From Acanthaster planci (Eukaryota > Echinodermata > Asteroidea > Valvatida > Acanthasteridae): a stretch of 64,000 nt of DNA. The DNA is taken from positions 777,391 through 841,390 of the forward strand of contig NW_019091403.1 of NCBI RefSeq assembly GCF_001949145.1, in the 5' to 3' direction. Below, one piece after another: positions 37,484 to 49,517 of this stretch. The notes below the pieces were generated by a model. It made no database searches. It was not told where the DNA came from and saw only the letters and a list, made by a program, of their open reading frames with translations. A program made the position numbers and the translations under genes. Position 1 is the stretch's first letter, and each line of letters starts with the position of its first letter.

Positions 37484-38647
37484 GTATTCTCCCTTTTTAT
37501 AGTTCAAAGAAAAAAAGAACCCGAAATAGGAACAAATATTTTGATTGGGCAAGTACAGAATAACACTGTCTGCTAGCTGATGGCAAGGCAGACATTTTTG
37601 ACTGATTAAAGATCACGTGAAAACTAATTTGGAAAATGTGTGAAAACTTCTGCTATAGAATGTTTATGAACCAAATGTGTAACAGCAAAACAACATTCAT
37701 TTTGATATCTCTCTCTCCTTTAATCTTAATAAGCTGCAGAGCAAAAAGGCCTTAATGGAAATAAGTCTATTTCAGTGACAAAACAACATAAAAAGTAAAC
37801 TTCCCAAAGATAAATGCATCATTTGACAAAACACATAACTTGTCAAAATACTTCCCAAATTTTTTGTCAGTCTGGTAAAACTGATCTTGATTTTTATTCA
37901 AATCAACACAGCTATCATCAAAGACAAGAGACTAAGTGGGAGGGTCACACTTTCCTATAAACTACCCGATGTAGCACTCAAGCATAAGCGAACAAATTTC
38001 AAACATGGTCAGTTTATCCACAGCAGCCTTGAATCTTTTAGTAGTGTACCACCTTTGGGGGCAATTTTTCTTTTTTGGGTATATTCTTTATGTAGAATAT
38101 ACGATGTAGTTTTCATACCTGCTGAAGTCTGGTCGTGTACCCTGTGCCCCACGTGCTTTCTTATGAGGTCTGCCATTGGTCAACAGGAAGAAATTCATGC
38201 TGCCATCAGCGACATGCAAATGCCCTCACTTGATTGTCATTTTATGTCAGGGCTGTGGCGCCCTCTATAGTTATATAGCAATTGCGAGCACTTTATAACC
38301 TCAGGCTGCACCCAGAGCAAGGTCTTGGTCTTAACTCCATTGGAAATACACAGATAGGTGCTGATAACAGACGTAGCCAAAGCTCTGGAGTTCCCATATT
38401 GCACATAGCCTAAGATTGTACTGCAAGTGCAAAATTTTCCGCTATGCCACCTTCTGCATGACATCTGTCCTTTGTTGACCCATGAATCCTCCCCCCCCTC
38501 TGTCATGCTGGACACTCCCCCAAATACTGAGTACCAACAAGAACCATTATGATGAATGTGGCATGCAGTGTGTCAATAGTATCTTAAATGTCTTCCAACA
38601 TCTTGCACCTGTGACTGCACATCTCCTGCTCCCTCTAACAGGTGTTT
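37484..38647 (-). other. HGD 3' flank and probable 3' UTR
   Basis: Downstream of the HGD stop codon in its transcription direction. No other gene seen. A GGCGCCCTC word (CTCF-core-like on the minus strand, one base off the recurrent motif) lies at 38257-38265. Confidence 0.5.
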
Positions 38648-41600
38648 TTAAGACGGCTTGAAGTGCTTCTGAAGTGGTTCCCAACATTCATTGTACCTCT
38701 TATCCACCTTATCACAGGTCAAGTTTCCCCATTTGGTGAGAGCCATGCTGAAGGAACTCTCAAACATAAATGCCTGGCAAAACAAAAAAATTGTAACATT
38801 ACGAACTTTATAATTGGCTGATTGGTTGACCGGCCCTAATGCTTGTAGTTGGCTGGATTCAAACCCATGACCCTTTGATCACTGCAGCAGGCAGTGCAAA
38901 TTCATTTCTTACCATGGTTCCGTCAGCCACACGTTGCGGTGTCAGTGCATCAGTGGAGGCCTTCTCAAAGCAGGCAGCATCTGGTCCATGGGGGGTCATC
39001 ATGCTGTGTAGAGTCCCACCCCCTGCCTGGAACCCCTCTTCCTATGAATCAAACAAAAATGGGTTGGAAATGAAAGGATCTGAAGGTATCAGACTATTTG
39101 ATGAAGGAGCAGAAACTTCTTTTGACCATGTTTTCAAGTATTTTGAAGGATTTGAGCAACTAAACAGTCCTGTAGCATTCTTTACAATTCTGAAACATAA
39201 AGTTAATTTCCTTTACACAGAGTAATTTTAATATACTCACACTGTATCTGTTGACATATAAAGAACATTTTATGGGAATTTGCAAAAGAAAAATCTTCCA
39301 AATGCCTTGGCAAATTTTTGCCCCCTTACATGTCTATTTCAAAACTCTTCTGTGAGGAAAAACTGACTTCTTAGAAAAAAAAATTAACTCACTGATATTT
39401 TCTGTTATTCTCTAGAGGGAAAAACAGTTTGGCTGAACCCTTAAATGCCACAAACAACACCATTGCGACTAACAGCTCTGAACAGCAGAGGATAATGGAG
39501 CAATAAAGCTAATCAAACAATCGTTGCCCTCCAAGGGCAAGACATTACGCACCATCACCATTGATGGAATGTGGAGATAAGCTGGCCAAAAGGGTCAGGG
39601 TACAGTTCTAAATTCAACAGCACCAAATAGCTAGAATTCCTATATTGGGCGCAATATTAAAACTGAAATACATCAAACGATGCCTGCAAATATCAAAACA
39701 ACAAATTATGAAATTTCTTCACTTGGGTTTTATCACAGCTCACCTTTGCTTCATATCTGCCTTTGATAAGTCCCATGAACTCGCTCATGCAGTTGCCTAT
39801 GAAATGTAAAAGACAAGTTTGACGTACAAAATCTAAAATAAGATGTACTCGCTCAATTAGATCATTGAGAAGGGTTTATTAGACTAATTTCTTCTTCAGC
39901 AAAGGTAAAACTTAAAATTGGTTGGGGGGGGGGAAATCACACACATTCCATTGCCTTGGCTTTATGCATTCAAGTGACTTGTGGGGTAGACCATATTTGA
40001 TGAAGTGGCTGTGGCTTACAATCACACACGAGTCTATGGGAAGTGGCAGCAGTCACTACCTAGTGGCTAGCCATATGCATGCATGCTGTTTCTAGCCATA
40101 GCTGAGTGATTATGACGCAGCTGTTTGGAGTAATACTGACGGTGGTAGTAGGGCGGCCTGAAGGTGTGCTCCTGCACAGACCAACGTGGAGGGAAGATGA
40201 CGAAGTCCGCGACAGCCACACCGGGCTTATTGGATTGACAGGTCAGGACGGTGAATATGGACGGGTCCTGTGGGTGAGCAAACAAGAGAGGCAATCGTGG
40301 GTGAATGCTTGTCTTCCATGTTCAAGACTACAGTTCCTGTCACAGTCACTGCATTCTGGAACAGTCACATACTTTAACCCCTTAAACGCCGGTAGACGGC
40401 AAACGCCGGTAGACGGCAAACGCCGGTAGACAGCAAACGCCGTTAGATGGCAAACGCCGCGGCTCTGTGGGAGGATTAGTGCTCTATTTCATCATGCACC
40501 TGCGGTTTCAATGTGGGGCTACTGCTGGACAGGGCTTTGCATAATGGGCAGTCAAAAGAGTCCCGGCGTGAAGGGGTCAATCACAAGGTCATCAGGACTT
40601 CACAAATTACCTTGTCATAAAAGAGACCTCAGATTATCTGTACTGGAAAATGAACGATTTGGGGATCTAACAGTTAGCTTGTTAGAAGCAGGATCGTGTA
40701 TTAACAATGCTCTTGGCATTGCTGTTGGAATGGACTGGATGTTGCCTCCTTATGCTGTCCTTTGAGTGCTTGCATTTCATAAATTGAAAACGTTGACACG
40801 AGTTTTCTTTTTAGCTTTGCACTTACAGCATGATCGAATGCCACCGCATTGATCACCATGAAGTTATCCAGATCATACTTGTAGGGGCAGTAGTTACCAT
40901 GCCAGGCCACAACGTCAAACGGCGAGTGGTCCTGCTTGGCAGCGAAGAGTTTGCCCTGGTACTTAGAGATGACGGTGTAGTCACACAGACGGTCTTCATA
41001 CCAGGCTGCTGGTGTTAGGAAGTCTCGAGGATTGGCGAGCCCATTAGCACCTAAAACAACAAAACAAAATGATCCAATCAAACTGTTTGCCAGGGAAATT
41101 GCCTAGATCCTTCAAGTCCTCTTGCACCCAAGGGCACATCTTTGTATTTCAACCTTCGAAGTGTCTCAAGCTCCTTATACAGTCAACCATAACTCAATTC
41201 TACCTTCCTAAATAGCTACGACAAATTCTCCAGAACCACTTCCTCAGTATAATATACCAGTTCATCTTTAGGAAGAAACCACCTGCATATTGATTGCAAA
41301 AATCGATATCAGTTTATAAAAATCAGCTACTTCCACTTTACCAATGGGTCCCAGGTCAGGGAGCGTGAAGTGACCACTGAAGATCTCCAAGATATAGCCG
41401 CGTGATGGCTCAGTCACCGCAATGCTGAATCGCATCCCTTGCTACAGAAATGTTATTAATAAGACTGTTGACACAGAAGCTGTAGCGTAAGTAAATGTAT
41501 TTTTGAACAAAAAAATTTGATCTGCTATAAACAGTAAATACACATTTATATCATCTTTCCTTATTCAATTTTTTTTTTCCAAGAAGGAAATATGGGAAAG

Positions 41601-44521
41601 ACGTTTCTGACCTGGATGACGCAGATTTCATTTGGAGCCACCGTCATCCGTCCAAACTCTGTATGGATCATCAATGTACCCTGTTGGGGAACTGACATCC
41701 CAAAGAAACAAGATCAACTAATGAGTTGGGAACCCTGTGTTTTGGATTGTGTTTTAGTTCTGCATCTTGAGTAAGTTTTACATATATTTTACAATATTTG
41801 AATGCCAGACACCAAACTTACCAATCAAGAAGTCTCCATCTGAATCGTAGAAACACCTGTGGTAAAGTAATTTTTATGAATTAGTGGGTACTAGAAGTTA
41901 AATCGAAAGTAATTTTTGAAGTGTTGCATTTTCACTTCATGAGAGGAACATTTTATACTGTAAAGTAAACTTTCTCTTTTGTGGGGCAGAGTAAAAGGGA
42001 AGCACTACAACAAACGTTAGAGCTGACAACTCACTTGTTTCCCATGGAGGCATTGCAGGCGTATATATGTATGGCTAGGCCATTACGACTCTTACAATCT
42101 CCAGCACCACAAACTGTGCTCAAACCCTGCATACGACAACAAAAACACAAGTCAAAGTAGGGCTGAGTTCATTCAAATAATTCACTATTCGAATATTCAA
42201 CCTTCAATTCGGTCATACCGGCCAGCAGATTGTTGATGGAAAAAACCATATACAAAAGCAGTTACAATAACGGACACAATTGTACATTATAATCACTATA
42301 ATAGATTTTCATGTCTACCGGTATCTCCAGCCACAATTTAACAAGATTTAAGAGACAAACAATAATTCTTTTCCTGTTGAAAATGTATATTCCATTTAAA
42401 GTTTTTAATGAATAATCTTCTTTTCAAATTGTGAGGTTTTTGTCACTTTTCATTTAAATTTACTTGGAACAAGCCTCTATATTGCAGTTTTTCTCATTTA
42501 AAACAAAAGAAAGTTCTCCTTTCTTTTTAATTGATTTAGCATTTGAATATTCAAATTTGAAAAATAATATTTGAATATTTGATGATCGATCAAATATTCG
42601 GTTATTCAGCACAGTCTTCAAGAAAAGATGCAGCTGTAGCTCTGGAAGCCTGCTTTAGACCCAGCCTTAAAAAAATGTCTACGCTCCAAGAAATTTTGCC
42701 CCTGGTATTGCCAAAGTGTAGTGACCAAAATATTTTGAGGAAGGTTTTAGCCTGCGAAACCGTAATCTGACAAAACAGTGCTGACCAAACTGCCTTTCTG
42801 TGACTTAAAATTTCAAGTCAATGTAAATAATGTTGTCCGATTTTCAACAGAATAGCTCTTTACCTCAACAAAGTCTACACTTGCAAACGCAGGGTCAGGA
42901 ATTGCAAATGGATGCCAACGCATCTGGGAAAAGAATAAAATGTTATATTTTTACAGATGCCTTTAATATAAATAGCTGTATCATTTATTGGTTTGAGACC
43001 CATGACAATAGAGACTGTTAATGAACTCCAAGCATAATACAGATACCAATCAAATGATTATGACGGATTAATACTCGTTTTCATTATAAATATTCTGACA
43101 GAAACATGGTAGGATTGGCAGCTACATGAACTGAAGGAGGACAAAACCACCACACTGTAAACTTTCACGGATGTTGCCTGACCAGTTTGAAGGGGAGGGG
43201 TGGGCATTGGGGTTCACAGAGTAGGTAGGAACGGACAACATCTTACAATGGAGGGGTTGGGTTGGGCTGAGGGAGGAAGGTTCTCACCGTGACACACCCC
43301 TCCACATTCCCTCCCCCCCTTTCTGTACCTGATTTGGATCTGGATGCCACTCGTCCCAGGCATGCGTCAGATTGCCCTGTGGTACTGGCTCAAATCGGCT
43401 GTGGAGGACAGAGGGTCGGATGCGGTACAGCCAGGTTCGCTTGTTGTGCACCCGAGGTGCCGTGAAGGCCGTGCCGGACAGCTGCTCGGCATAAAGGCCA
43501 TAAGCACACTTCTGAGGGTTGTTCTAGGGAAATCATCACACGCAAATCTTTCTTTGAATAAAATACCTCATGAATCATATAGTCAACTCTCAATTTATTA
43601 GTAAAGAGCATTTTATAAAATAGCTAAACTACATGTAAGCGTAAGTGAAAGTAAAACCTCTGCTGAGGCACACTTCTGCGATTCCAAATCATTTCAACTC
43701 CTCAAGGAGTGGTTAAACTAACTAAAAATGTACAGCTGCAGACAGAGATAGAGTTGAAAGTTTCAATACAGGCTCACATGCATGAACTTGAGAAGAAATC
43801 TTTTGGTTTTTTGGGTAAGGTGGTTGTTTTTTTTACCTGGCCTTTTGGCAGAGCATTCGGGCATCGGGGATCTTCTGAGGCAAATTCATTGCCAAATCCA
43901 CTCAGGTATTGGAATACCTTGATGAACAAACAAAATCATGAAAAACAAAAGCACAAATATGATACATGAATAATTTAAAACATGATTGTAAATACCTAAA
44001 CATGATAAAATTAAACATGAGGTAACAACTGACTAGACCTACTGTGCGGTTATTTTCTCCAAATTCTGAGGACTCATCACAATTTACTTTCAGCATGTCA
44101 TGCATATTCTCCAATGTCATTCGTAATGACTTAAACTGGGTGTCAAACATCGGGTATCTTTCCGTGTTAAAATTAGACTAGGTTCGTGCTGTACATGTTC
44201 TGGGAACAGCGTGATGTGTCAATAACACGTGTAACGTGAGGCCAAAGTTTCCTTTGGCTTCAACCTAACTGTTGTGTTACTGTTTAATGTCAGCCTATTT
44301 CTGATCTTTTTTTTGATAGTGTTGAACAAGAGTAGTGATAACAGAAAACTCCACATTCCAGCAGAGCACCAACAATTTCCTGTTCAAAATGTCACCTCAA
44401 GACTACATGAAAGAAGCATTGCAGGTCGGTGTTCAGTTTCAAGGAATAAAACCTCAAAAATCAAAGTAAATCGACAACGTTTACAAACCTCAGGTTTCTT
44501 GTGATCGGCCATATTTGCCAT
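38648..44521 (-). CDS. HGD: Homogentisate 1,2-dioxygenase
   Basis: Iron dioxygenase that opens the ring of homogentisate to maleylacetoacetate in phenylalanine/tyrosine breakdown. Exons: 44489-44521, 43837-43917, 43329-43523, 42864-42923, 42035-42126, 41822-41856, 41612-41691, 41342-41441, 40827-41050, 40141-40267, 39744-39796, 38913-39041, 38648-38773; 1335 nt, 444 aa (human 445). Signatures: [92 protein letters not shown]. Iron ligands by alignment with human H335, E341, H371 are H342, E348 and H378, all present. The ATG at 44521 is the only start that fits; the short 11-codon first exon ends in GAG/GTTTGT. Introns carry several small mobile elements. It is divergently paired with CMSS1, 849 bp between the two start codons. 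Confidence 0.97.
38845..38900 (-). mobile_element. SINE fragment in HGD intron 12
   Basis: The minus strand carries a B-box-like GGTTTGAATCC (38855-38865) followed by AGCC, as in the SINE at 29108-29475. It lies directly beside the donor of HGD exon 12; only a short piece remains. Confidence 0.4.
39990..40121. mobile_element. Foldback MITE (GCCAAGTAATTYGGAC family), diverged copy
   Basis: Internal words GGCTGTGGCTTACAATCACACAC and CTATGGGAAGTGGC match the family interior; the ends are worn. It ends about 20 bp from the donor of HGD exon 10. Confidence 0.55.
40374..40582. mobile_element. Palindromic element with internal 17-bp minisatellite
   Basis: Ends are inverted: CCCCTTAAACGCCGG at the left and CCCGGCGTGAAGGGGT at the right. 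Inside the left end the unit AAACGCCGGTAGACGGC (17 bp) is repeated about 4.5 times (40387-40460) with few changes. TTAA lies just before the left end, which would fit a piggyBac-type target, but the right flank is GTCAA, so the family is open. Located in HGD intron 9. Confidence 0.6.
42158..42616. mobile_element. hAT-like MITE (TAGGGCTG...CAGCCCTA family) in HGD intron
   Basis: About 450 bp, related along its length to the copy at 57831-58246: same left end TAGGGCTGAGT, shared interior words (AATTCACTATTC, CACTTTTCATTT, ATTGCAGTTTTTCTC) and the AT-rich AATATTTGAATATTTGA region before the right end. The right terminus is worn. Confidence 0.7.
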
Positions 44522-45370
44522 GCTTGCGTGTTACGTCTGTAGCTGTGTGAGTGCATGCGTGATGACCGTGGTGACCTCTACCGGTAGACAGTTCGCATGC
44601 ATGCACCATGATTGGTCTTAAAAGTGGGCTTGACTAGAGGTGTGTTGAAGGGGGAGGGTGCCCTTAAGTTGGCGCATAGGTGGCCGGGGGGGGGGGGTTA
44701 AGGTGGGACTAATCAATTAAACGTGGTTGTCTACTACCTCCACTAATTAGTGGGGAGAAATCTGTCAGGTTGTGCGTGATTTTTTGCTGTTGGATGTGGG
44801 TTATTTCTTAGGGGGTGGAGTGAGGTGGGGTGGGAGGCAGGGACTTCGGGTAAGGGATGACCTTCACAAGTTTTAAGTCTTTCTGCCCCCCCATAACAGG
44901 TGTTACCCGTAGTATGATGATATGCTAATCTATGACAATGATGATGAATAATGTACATGAATACATACGAACATGCTGCTTTCCCCAGCATGCCGCGTGC
45001 CCAGCCCCATTTTTAAACAAGCATTTTTAGTCTCTTAGTGTTGATTTTAACTATGGTACATGTAGGTTTTATTTATTTCTTATTTATTTATTCATTCATT
45101 TAGTTATGTATTTCTTTATCTATGCTTATACTGATGTACAGCGCCTGGAAGCAGCTTGATGGATTGGGCGCTTTATAAATGTCAATTATTATTATTTATT
45201 ATTTTTGTCGCTGAGGGCAGTATATAGCTTACGCAGATGCGCTTGAATTCTTTACGGCGCCGTCACTGTTACGTCGTCTCACGAGCGATGTGCCGCGTTG
45301 CCACGCCGTGCACGTGTCATTGGTTGTAACGTTGAAGAAGTCACACTAATTCTCACTAAAATCGGACAAA
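44522..45370. promoter_or_regulatory. Divergent promoter region HGD / CMSS1
   Basis: 849 bp between two start codons on opposite strands. It holds an 11-G run near 44687, a SINE/LINE-type tail (45060-45215) and CpG-rich sequence immediately upstream of the CMSS1 ATG, so each gene probably has its own start site rather than one compact shared promoter. Confidence 0.5.
45060..45215 (+). repeat. Interspersed repeat tail with ATT microsatellite
   Basis: TTTATTTATT-type repeats precede a GTACAGCGCCTGGAAGCAGC...GGGCGCTTTATAAATG core that ends in ATTATTATT. This arrangement is typical of the 3' end of deuterostome SINEs and related non-LTR elements. Confidence 0.55.
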
Positions 45371-48125
45371 ATGGGAGATGACCTAGGCGACGAATGGTGG
45401 TTGGATGATGCTAAGAAATCGTCAGACACAAGCAGTGATGAAGACGAAAATAGAGGCAAGTGATCCACATGCACAAATGAGTGAGGGCGCTGTTCATTTA
45501 GGAACTCATTTGCTCTAGCTCTCTATTTAACTTCCAATTTCAATTTTTTTTTTAATTTCAAGTGAAGCCAATATTTAATTCATTGAAATAAGGCACGAAT
45601 AAGAAAAAAGATTTCACGAAAATGTGGATTTCAAGCAAGTTTTCAGTCAAAATCCACACTCTTTTTGTGTACAAAAAAATCACAGTTTGCTCTGCATCAC
45701 ACATCTACAAAAAATGTCCCAAAACATCTCAAAATAGCCTTACTTTAAATCAGTATTTCTTTGCTTTGCAGGCACCGATGGAATCCAAACTTATATCAAA
45801 ATGTTGCTCATGACCTCCTCTCCAAGATCAAGTCCAAAAGAAAACAGAAAAAATAGTTAAAAAATTTATGAGCCTATATTGCAGCATTTTCCTGAACATG
45901 CGTCAACTGTAGCAAACTGTGGGGCTCGTCGTCCGCCACGCTCCCACTCTGCAGTTCTGGGGGTACAGTAACTAACAACACGGCCCTGGCACAACTTAAA
46001 ATTGCTTTATTTTTTATATAGTTTTAATCTTGATGAAGAACTAATTTTGTTCCTCTGTTTTTCTCAAACAGTGAAAGGAACTGCAAAAGGTAGGATTACG
46101 CAGTCTGATAAAACTGAGTTTTCCAAAGTATCACCAACAAAAAGGAAAGCAGAGGAAGATGTATTAAGCCAGAAGAAAACGAAAAGGAAACGTCGAACTA
46201 AGGTAAGAATGCATTTGTTGATCCTAGTCATGCCAGATCTATTGCATGTATTTCCTTTGAGTTTACATTTCATGGACGATGGGGTGCCGGAGCAAATCCG
46301 ATCTATGCATTGTTAACGCTTACTTTTTATTAAGAACATGTTAAAAGCATATTTTGGTCAAAAATTGTCCTCAGTAATGTTTCTTATAATTCTATTATAT
46401 TCCAAGGTAATTGCATTTGGGGGGGGATTTTAATATTCTCTTCTGTCGTTTATTTTCCTAATGACTTTCAGCAAAAAATTAGTGAGCATCTCTCTAAAAG
46501 TGCACCCATGCCGGCGACAGTGGGGGATGTGATGGCGAAAATGGAGCAACACTTTAAGGAGAAACTGTCTCCTATTGAGCTTGATGATCTTCAACTGAAT
46601 GGTAAAACAATTTTCTATGATTGAAGAAGTCACAAAGCATTACGTTTGTACCATCTGGAATCTTAGATTGGGGCTTTGAGTGTGTGAATTTTACTTGAAA
46701 TAATGACGATCCCAGTATAGCAAGTATTTGTGGATGAGTTAATCTCCAAGCATAAAGTTTTAACAATTTATTTTCAACTAGTTTGTTTCTAAAATGTTTA
46801 GGAATTGCGTGTTTGATTTTGGTTTGTCTTATCCCTCATGAAAATGTTTTCTTTTTCACCATACATCAAAAAAGACGCAAATTGTAGGAATTGTTTCTGC
46901 ATTTCCTTATGGGCTTTGGACCTCCCCCTTCTTGGAAATGTTTGGAAAACATAACATCACAATATTGTTTGTCCATCCTAACTGCAGAAGGAATTTTCCT
47001 CTTTTGTTTAACTCACAACCTTCGCCTTTTTCACCGATGACAGATTAATCTTGTCCTTTTTCTACAGAATCCCACTTTCTGTCACCCAACCTTTCCTCTC
47101 AGCCTCTGTCTACCTACCTGGAGTCTGCCATTCTGAACTGGCGGAGAGATATTGAGGCAAAGCGACCCAAAGCCGCCAAGACCTGCCTCCTGCTTCTGCT
47201 TACTGCGTCAGCCAGGAGGGCGGTGGATCTCAACCGAGAGGCGGCCGCATTCAAGGGCAAGCAGTGCGTCAGCGCCAAACTGTTCTCCAAGCACATGAAG
47301 GTAAAACAAAACCAGACCTGTACTGTCTGGACTGCGTCCTACCTGGGGCACTATGCAAACCAGCTGTCAGACTCACCACATTTTTCCAACTCTAAATTTT
47401 CTGTCTGGCACTGGTTTCATCTTATGCCTCAGAGTCAGTTCTGGCCAGGGGCATAGGGAAGGCATTTTCTTGGGGGGGGGGGCCAGTACCAGAGTCAATT
47501 TGCCGACTTGTGACTTATTTGCCAACCTCGTGTCATATAAAATAGAAATCCCAGGTACACTACATTTCATGCTTCAGGGGTAATGCTGATGGCCAAGGTA
47601 TATCATTTATGTTGGATTCATTTGCTGACCAAAGCCCTATTTGCCAAATAAATTAATTATTGGGGGTAGCGCACCCCCAGCTCCCCCTGCCATTGCTATG
47701 ACCCTGGTTCTGGTTGCATTTTACTCCAATTAGGCATGTACCACCACTGTAGCATTTCCCTCTGCCAGTGACACACAGTGGACAAAATCCACCTCCACTG
47801 CCCTTTGCCCTCAAGTCAAAGCATCATGTTGAGCCTAATAATCTCTCTGTCCTGGCCTCAGATCCAAGATCAGGCAGATTTCTTGGCCAAGAACCGAGTT
47901 CAGTTTGCAGTGGGGACGCCCAACCGAATCGCCGCCCTGCTCCAGCAAGATGTGCTGAACCTCGCAGGCACCCGATACCTCGTCCTCGACTGGAACTGGC
48001 GTGACGTGAAGTTCAAACGCATGTGCGATATCCCCGAACTCAAGACGGACTTGTTTGGGCTGTTTGAGAAGTACGTCATCCCTCAAGCCAAGACTGGAGA
48101 CAGACTGAAAATTGGAATATTTTAA
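45371..48125 (+). CDS. CMSS1: Cms1 ribosomal small subunit homologue
   Basis: Nucleolar protein linked to small-subunit ribosome biogenesis in yeast and human. Exons 45371-45455, 46072-46202, 46472-46601, 47068-47300, 47862-48125; 843 nt, 280 aa (human 279). It starts with the family's MGDDLGDEWW, followed by an acidic/Ser stretch and a Lys/Arg-rich nuclear segment (QKKTKRKRRTK), then a degenerate helicase-like fold: AVGTPNRIAALL in the place of a DEAD-box motif Ib and LVLDWNWRD where the DEAD motif would be, so no ATPase activity is expected. It ends in KIGIF, matching human KLGLF. The first intron (45456-46071) uses a GC donor (AGAG/GCAAGT). AATAAA lies 164 nt after the stop. A hAT MITE sits in intron 4. 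Confidence 0.95.
47446..47706. mobile_element. hAT-like MITE in CMSS1 intron 4
   Basis: 261 bp starting CAGGGGCATAG and ending CTATGACCCTG, a short inverted repeat. It is flanked by GTTCTGGC and GTTCTGGT, an 8-bp target duplication with one mismatch, as expected for hAT elements. Confidence 0.7.
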
Positions 48126-48288
48126 CAGGAACACTTTTGAAGCTTGATGGAAATACTACTGGAGGAAGGATAGTGATTAATCTGGAACAAGTTTCTCATT
48201 TGGCCCTGATTTAATTATCAAGTTGGCCACGCATACACTCACTGTGGGCTGTACATGTGTGCTTACATATATTCTCATATTTTTGATC

Positions 48289-48294
48289 AATAAA
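48289..48294 (+). terminator. CMSS1 poly(A) signal
   Basis: AATAAA 164 nt downstream of the CMSS1 stop codon, in an AT-rich context. Confidence 0.6.
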
Positions 48295-48580
48295 ATTGTA
48301 TATTCATGATGAAATGCTGTTACTGTTTTGTATATTGTGCCTGGGTAAAAGTGGGCTTTGATTTGGAGTTGCCCAGAAAATGGGTTTTTTTCTCCATTTC
48401 CCAACTAAATTATAAATTCTTGTTGAATTGTCGTATTTATGGAAATTATTCTCAAGGATTGAAGTTTGGCTGGGGTAGGGAGGGAGTTGAGGGAACTTCC
48501 AACATGGTTGTGAGAGCAAAGAATTTCTGATTTAAATTGTTTTTTGTGTGTTTCATTTTCTGACGGTTAACAATTTGGGT

Positions 48581-48710
48581 GATTCACAATAGTGCGCCTC
48601 CGAGAGTTTGCAACACGTTGGCCAATCAAAACGCACAAAATCTGTCAACCCTTTAGAAACGCGTATTGTGTCGACATATTTCGCGAATTGTGATTGGGCA
48701 ATGCACTGTT
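48581..48710. mobile_element. MITE of the GATTCACAATAGTGCGCC family
   Basis: It begins GATTCACAATAGTGCGCCTC and shares GAGTTTGCAACACGTTGGCC, TCGACA and TTTCGCG with the copy at 37351-37483. The right end is less clear. Confidence 0.65.
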
Positions 48711-49079
48711 CTGAAATGTCCATATTACTGTACAATTAATTTGCTAAATAAAAACAAGATTCATGGAATCGTTTCTCCAAGAATACATAAACCTTAGAAA
48801 AATTTAATTCCAGAAAGCTTAGAGTTCTGGCTTAAGGTTTTTCTTTTGCTGTTCGGAGTGGCAAGAGGTAGATTAGATGGCATAACCATCCTAACTGTGT
48901 AAAACGGCTTGTGTCTTAACAGCTATGACCCTCAGAAATACTTGTTTGTTGGTAGTGAGAATACATCCCTTCGCCTGACTCCGCCCACTGTTTTCTCTTT
49001 GGATGTTATATAGCGCCCTCTATTGTTGAAAGTTTACGACGAGCACTACACTTTGAGTAGCATTCTCCTCGTAGAATTC

Positions 49080-49171
49080 TTTCTCATTTTCGAACCCTGG
49101 TGGACAGTACTGAAATTTGTGGATTTGGCGTTCGTGTTGCTGAGCTTTTGCGGCTGTCAATTCTTTCCAAA
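49080..49171 (+). promoter_or_regulatory. TIPRL promoter and probable first noncoding exon
   Basis: A donor AAA/GTGAGT at 49171-49172 and a strong acceptor CTTTTTCTTTCAG ending at 49325 suggest a noncoding exon ending at 49171 and a 5' UTR running from 49326 to the start codon at 49518. Several ATGs lie in that leader. The transcription start is a guess. Confidence 0.45.
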
Positions 49172-49517
49172 GTGAGTAGTTTTGAACTTCAGTTTCTGTG
49201 TACTAGTATTCAAAATTCTGTCAATCACGTTTCCAAATGATATAGGCCTACACTGTCATTACTAGTCATGACTGTGGAACTCGACTAGGCCTTGGGCTAG
49301 GCCCTAGCGCCTCTTTTTCTTTCAGACAAGTCTCATGCTAGGTTTGTGCACAGGGCATCAAGTATGTGTTGTCCATCTGTGGAACTGTTTCTGAATTGAT
49401 TTTGGCAAAAGTTGAGTTTAGCATGAAAACCTGCTTCATCACCAAACTTCATGTTGTTCTTTCCAAGGAATACCTCAAAAATAGAATTCAAGGCAACAGA
49501 GAGGGGAAATTGCAATT

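Larger units (their letters stand above)
48126..49079. other. Intergenic region CMSS1-TIPRL
   Basis: It contains the CMSS1 3' UTR and poly(A) signal, a MITE at 48581-48710, and an AGCGCCCTC word at 49012-49020 shortly before the TIPRL 5' exon. No gene recognised. Confidence 0.55.
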
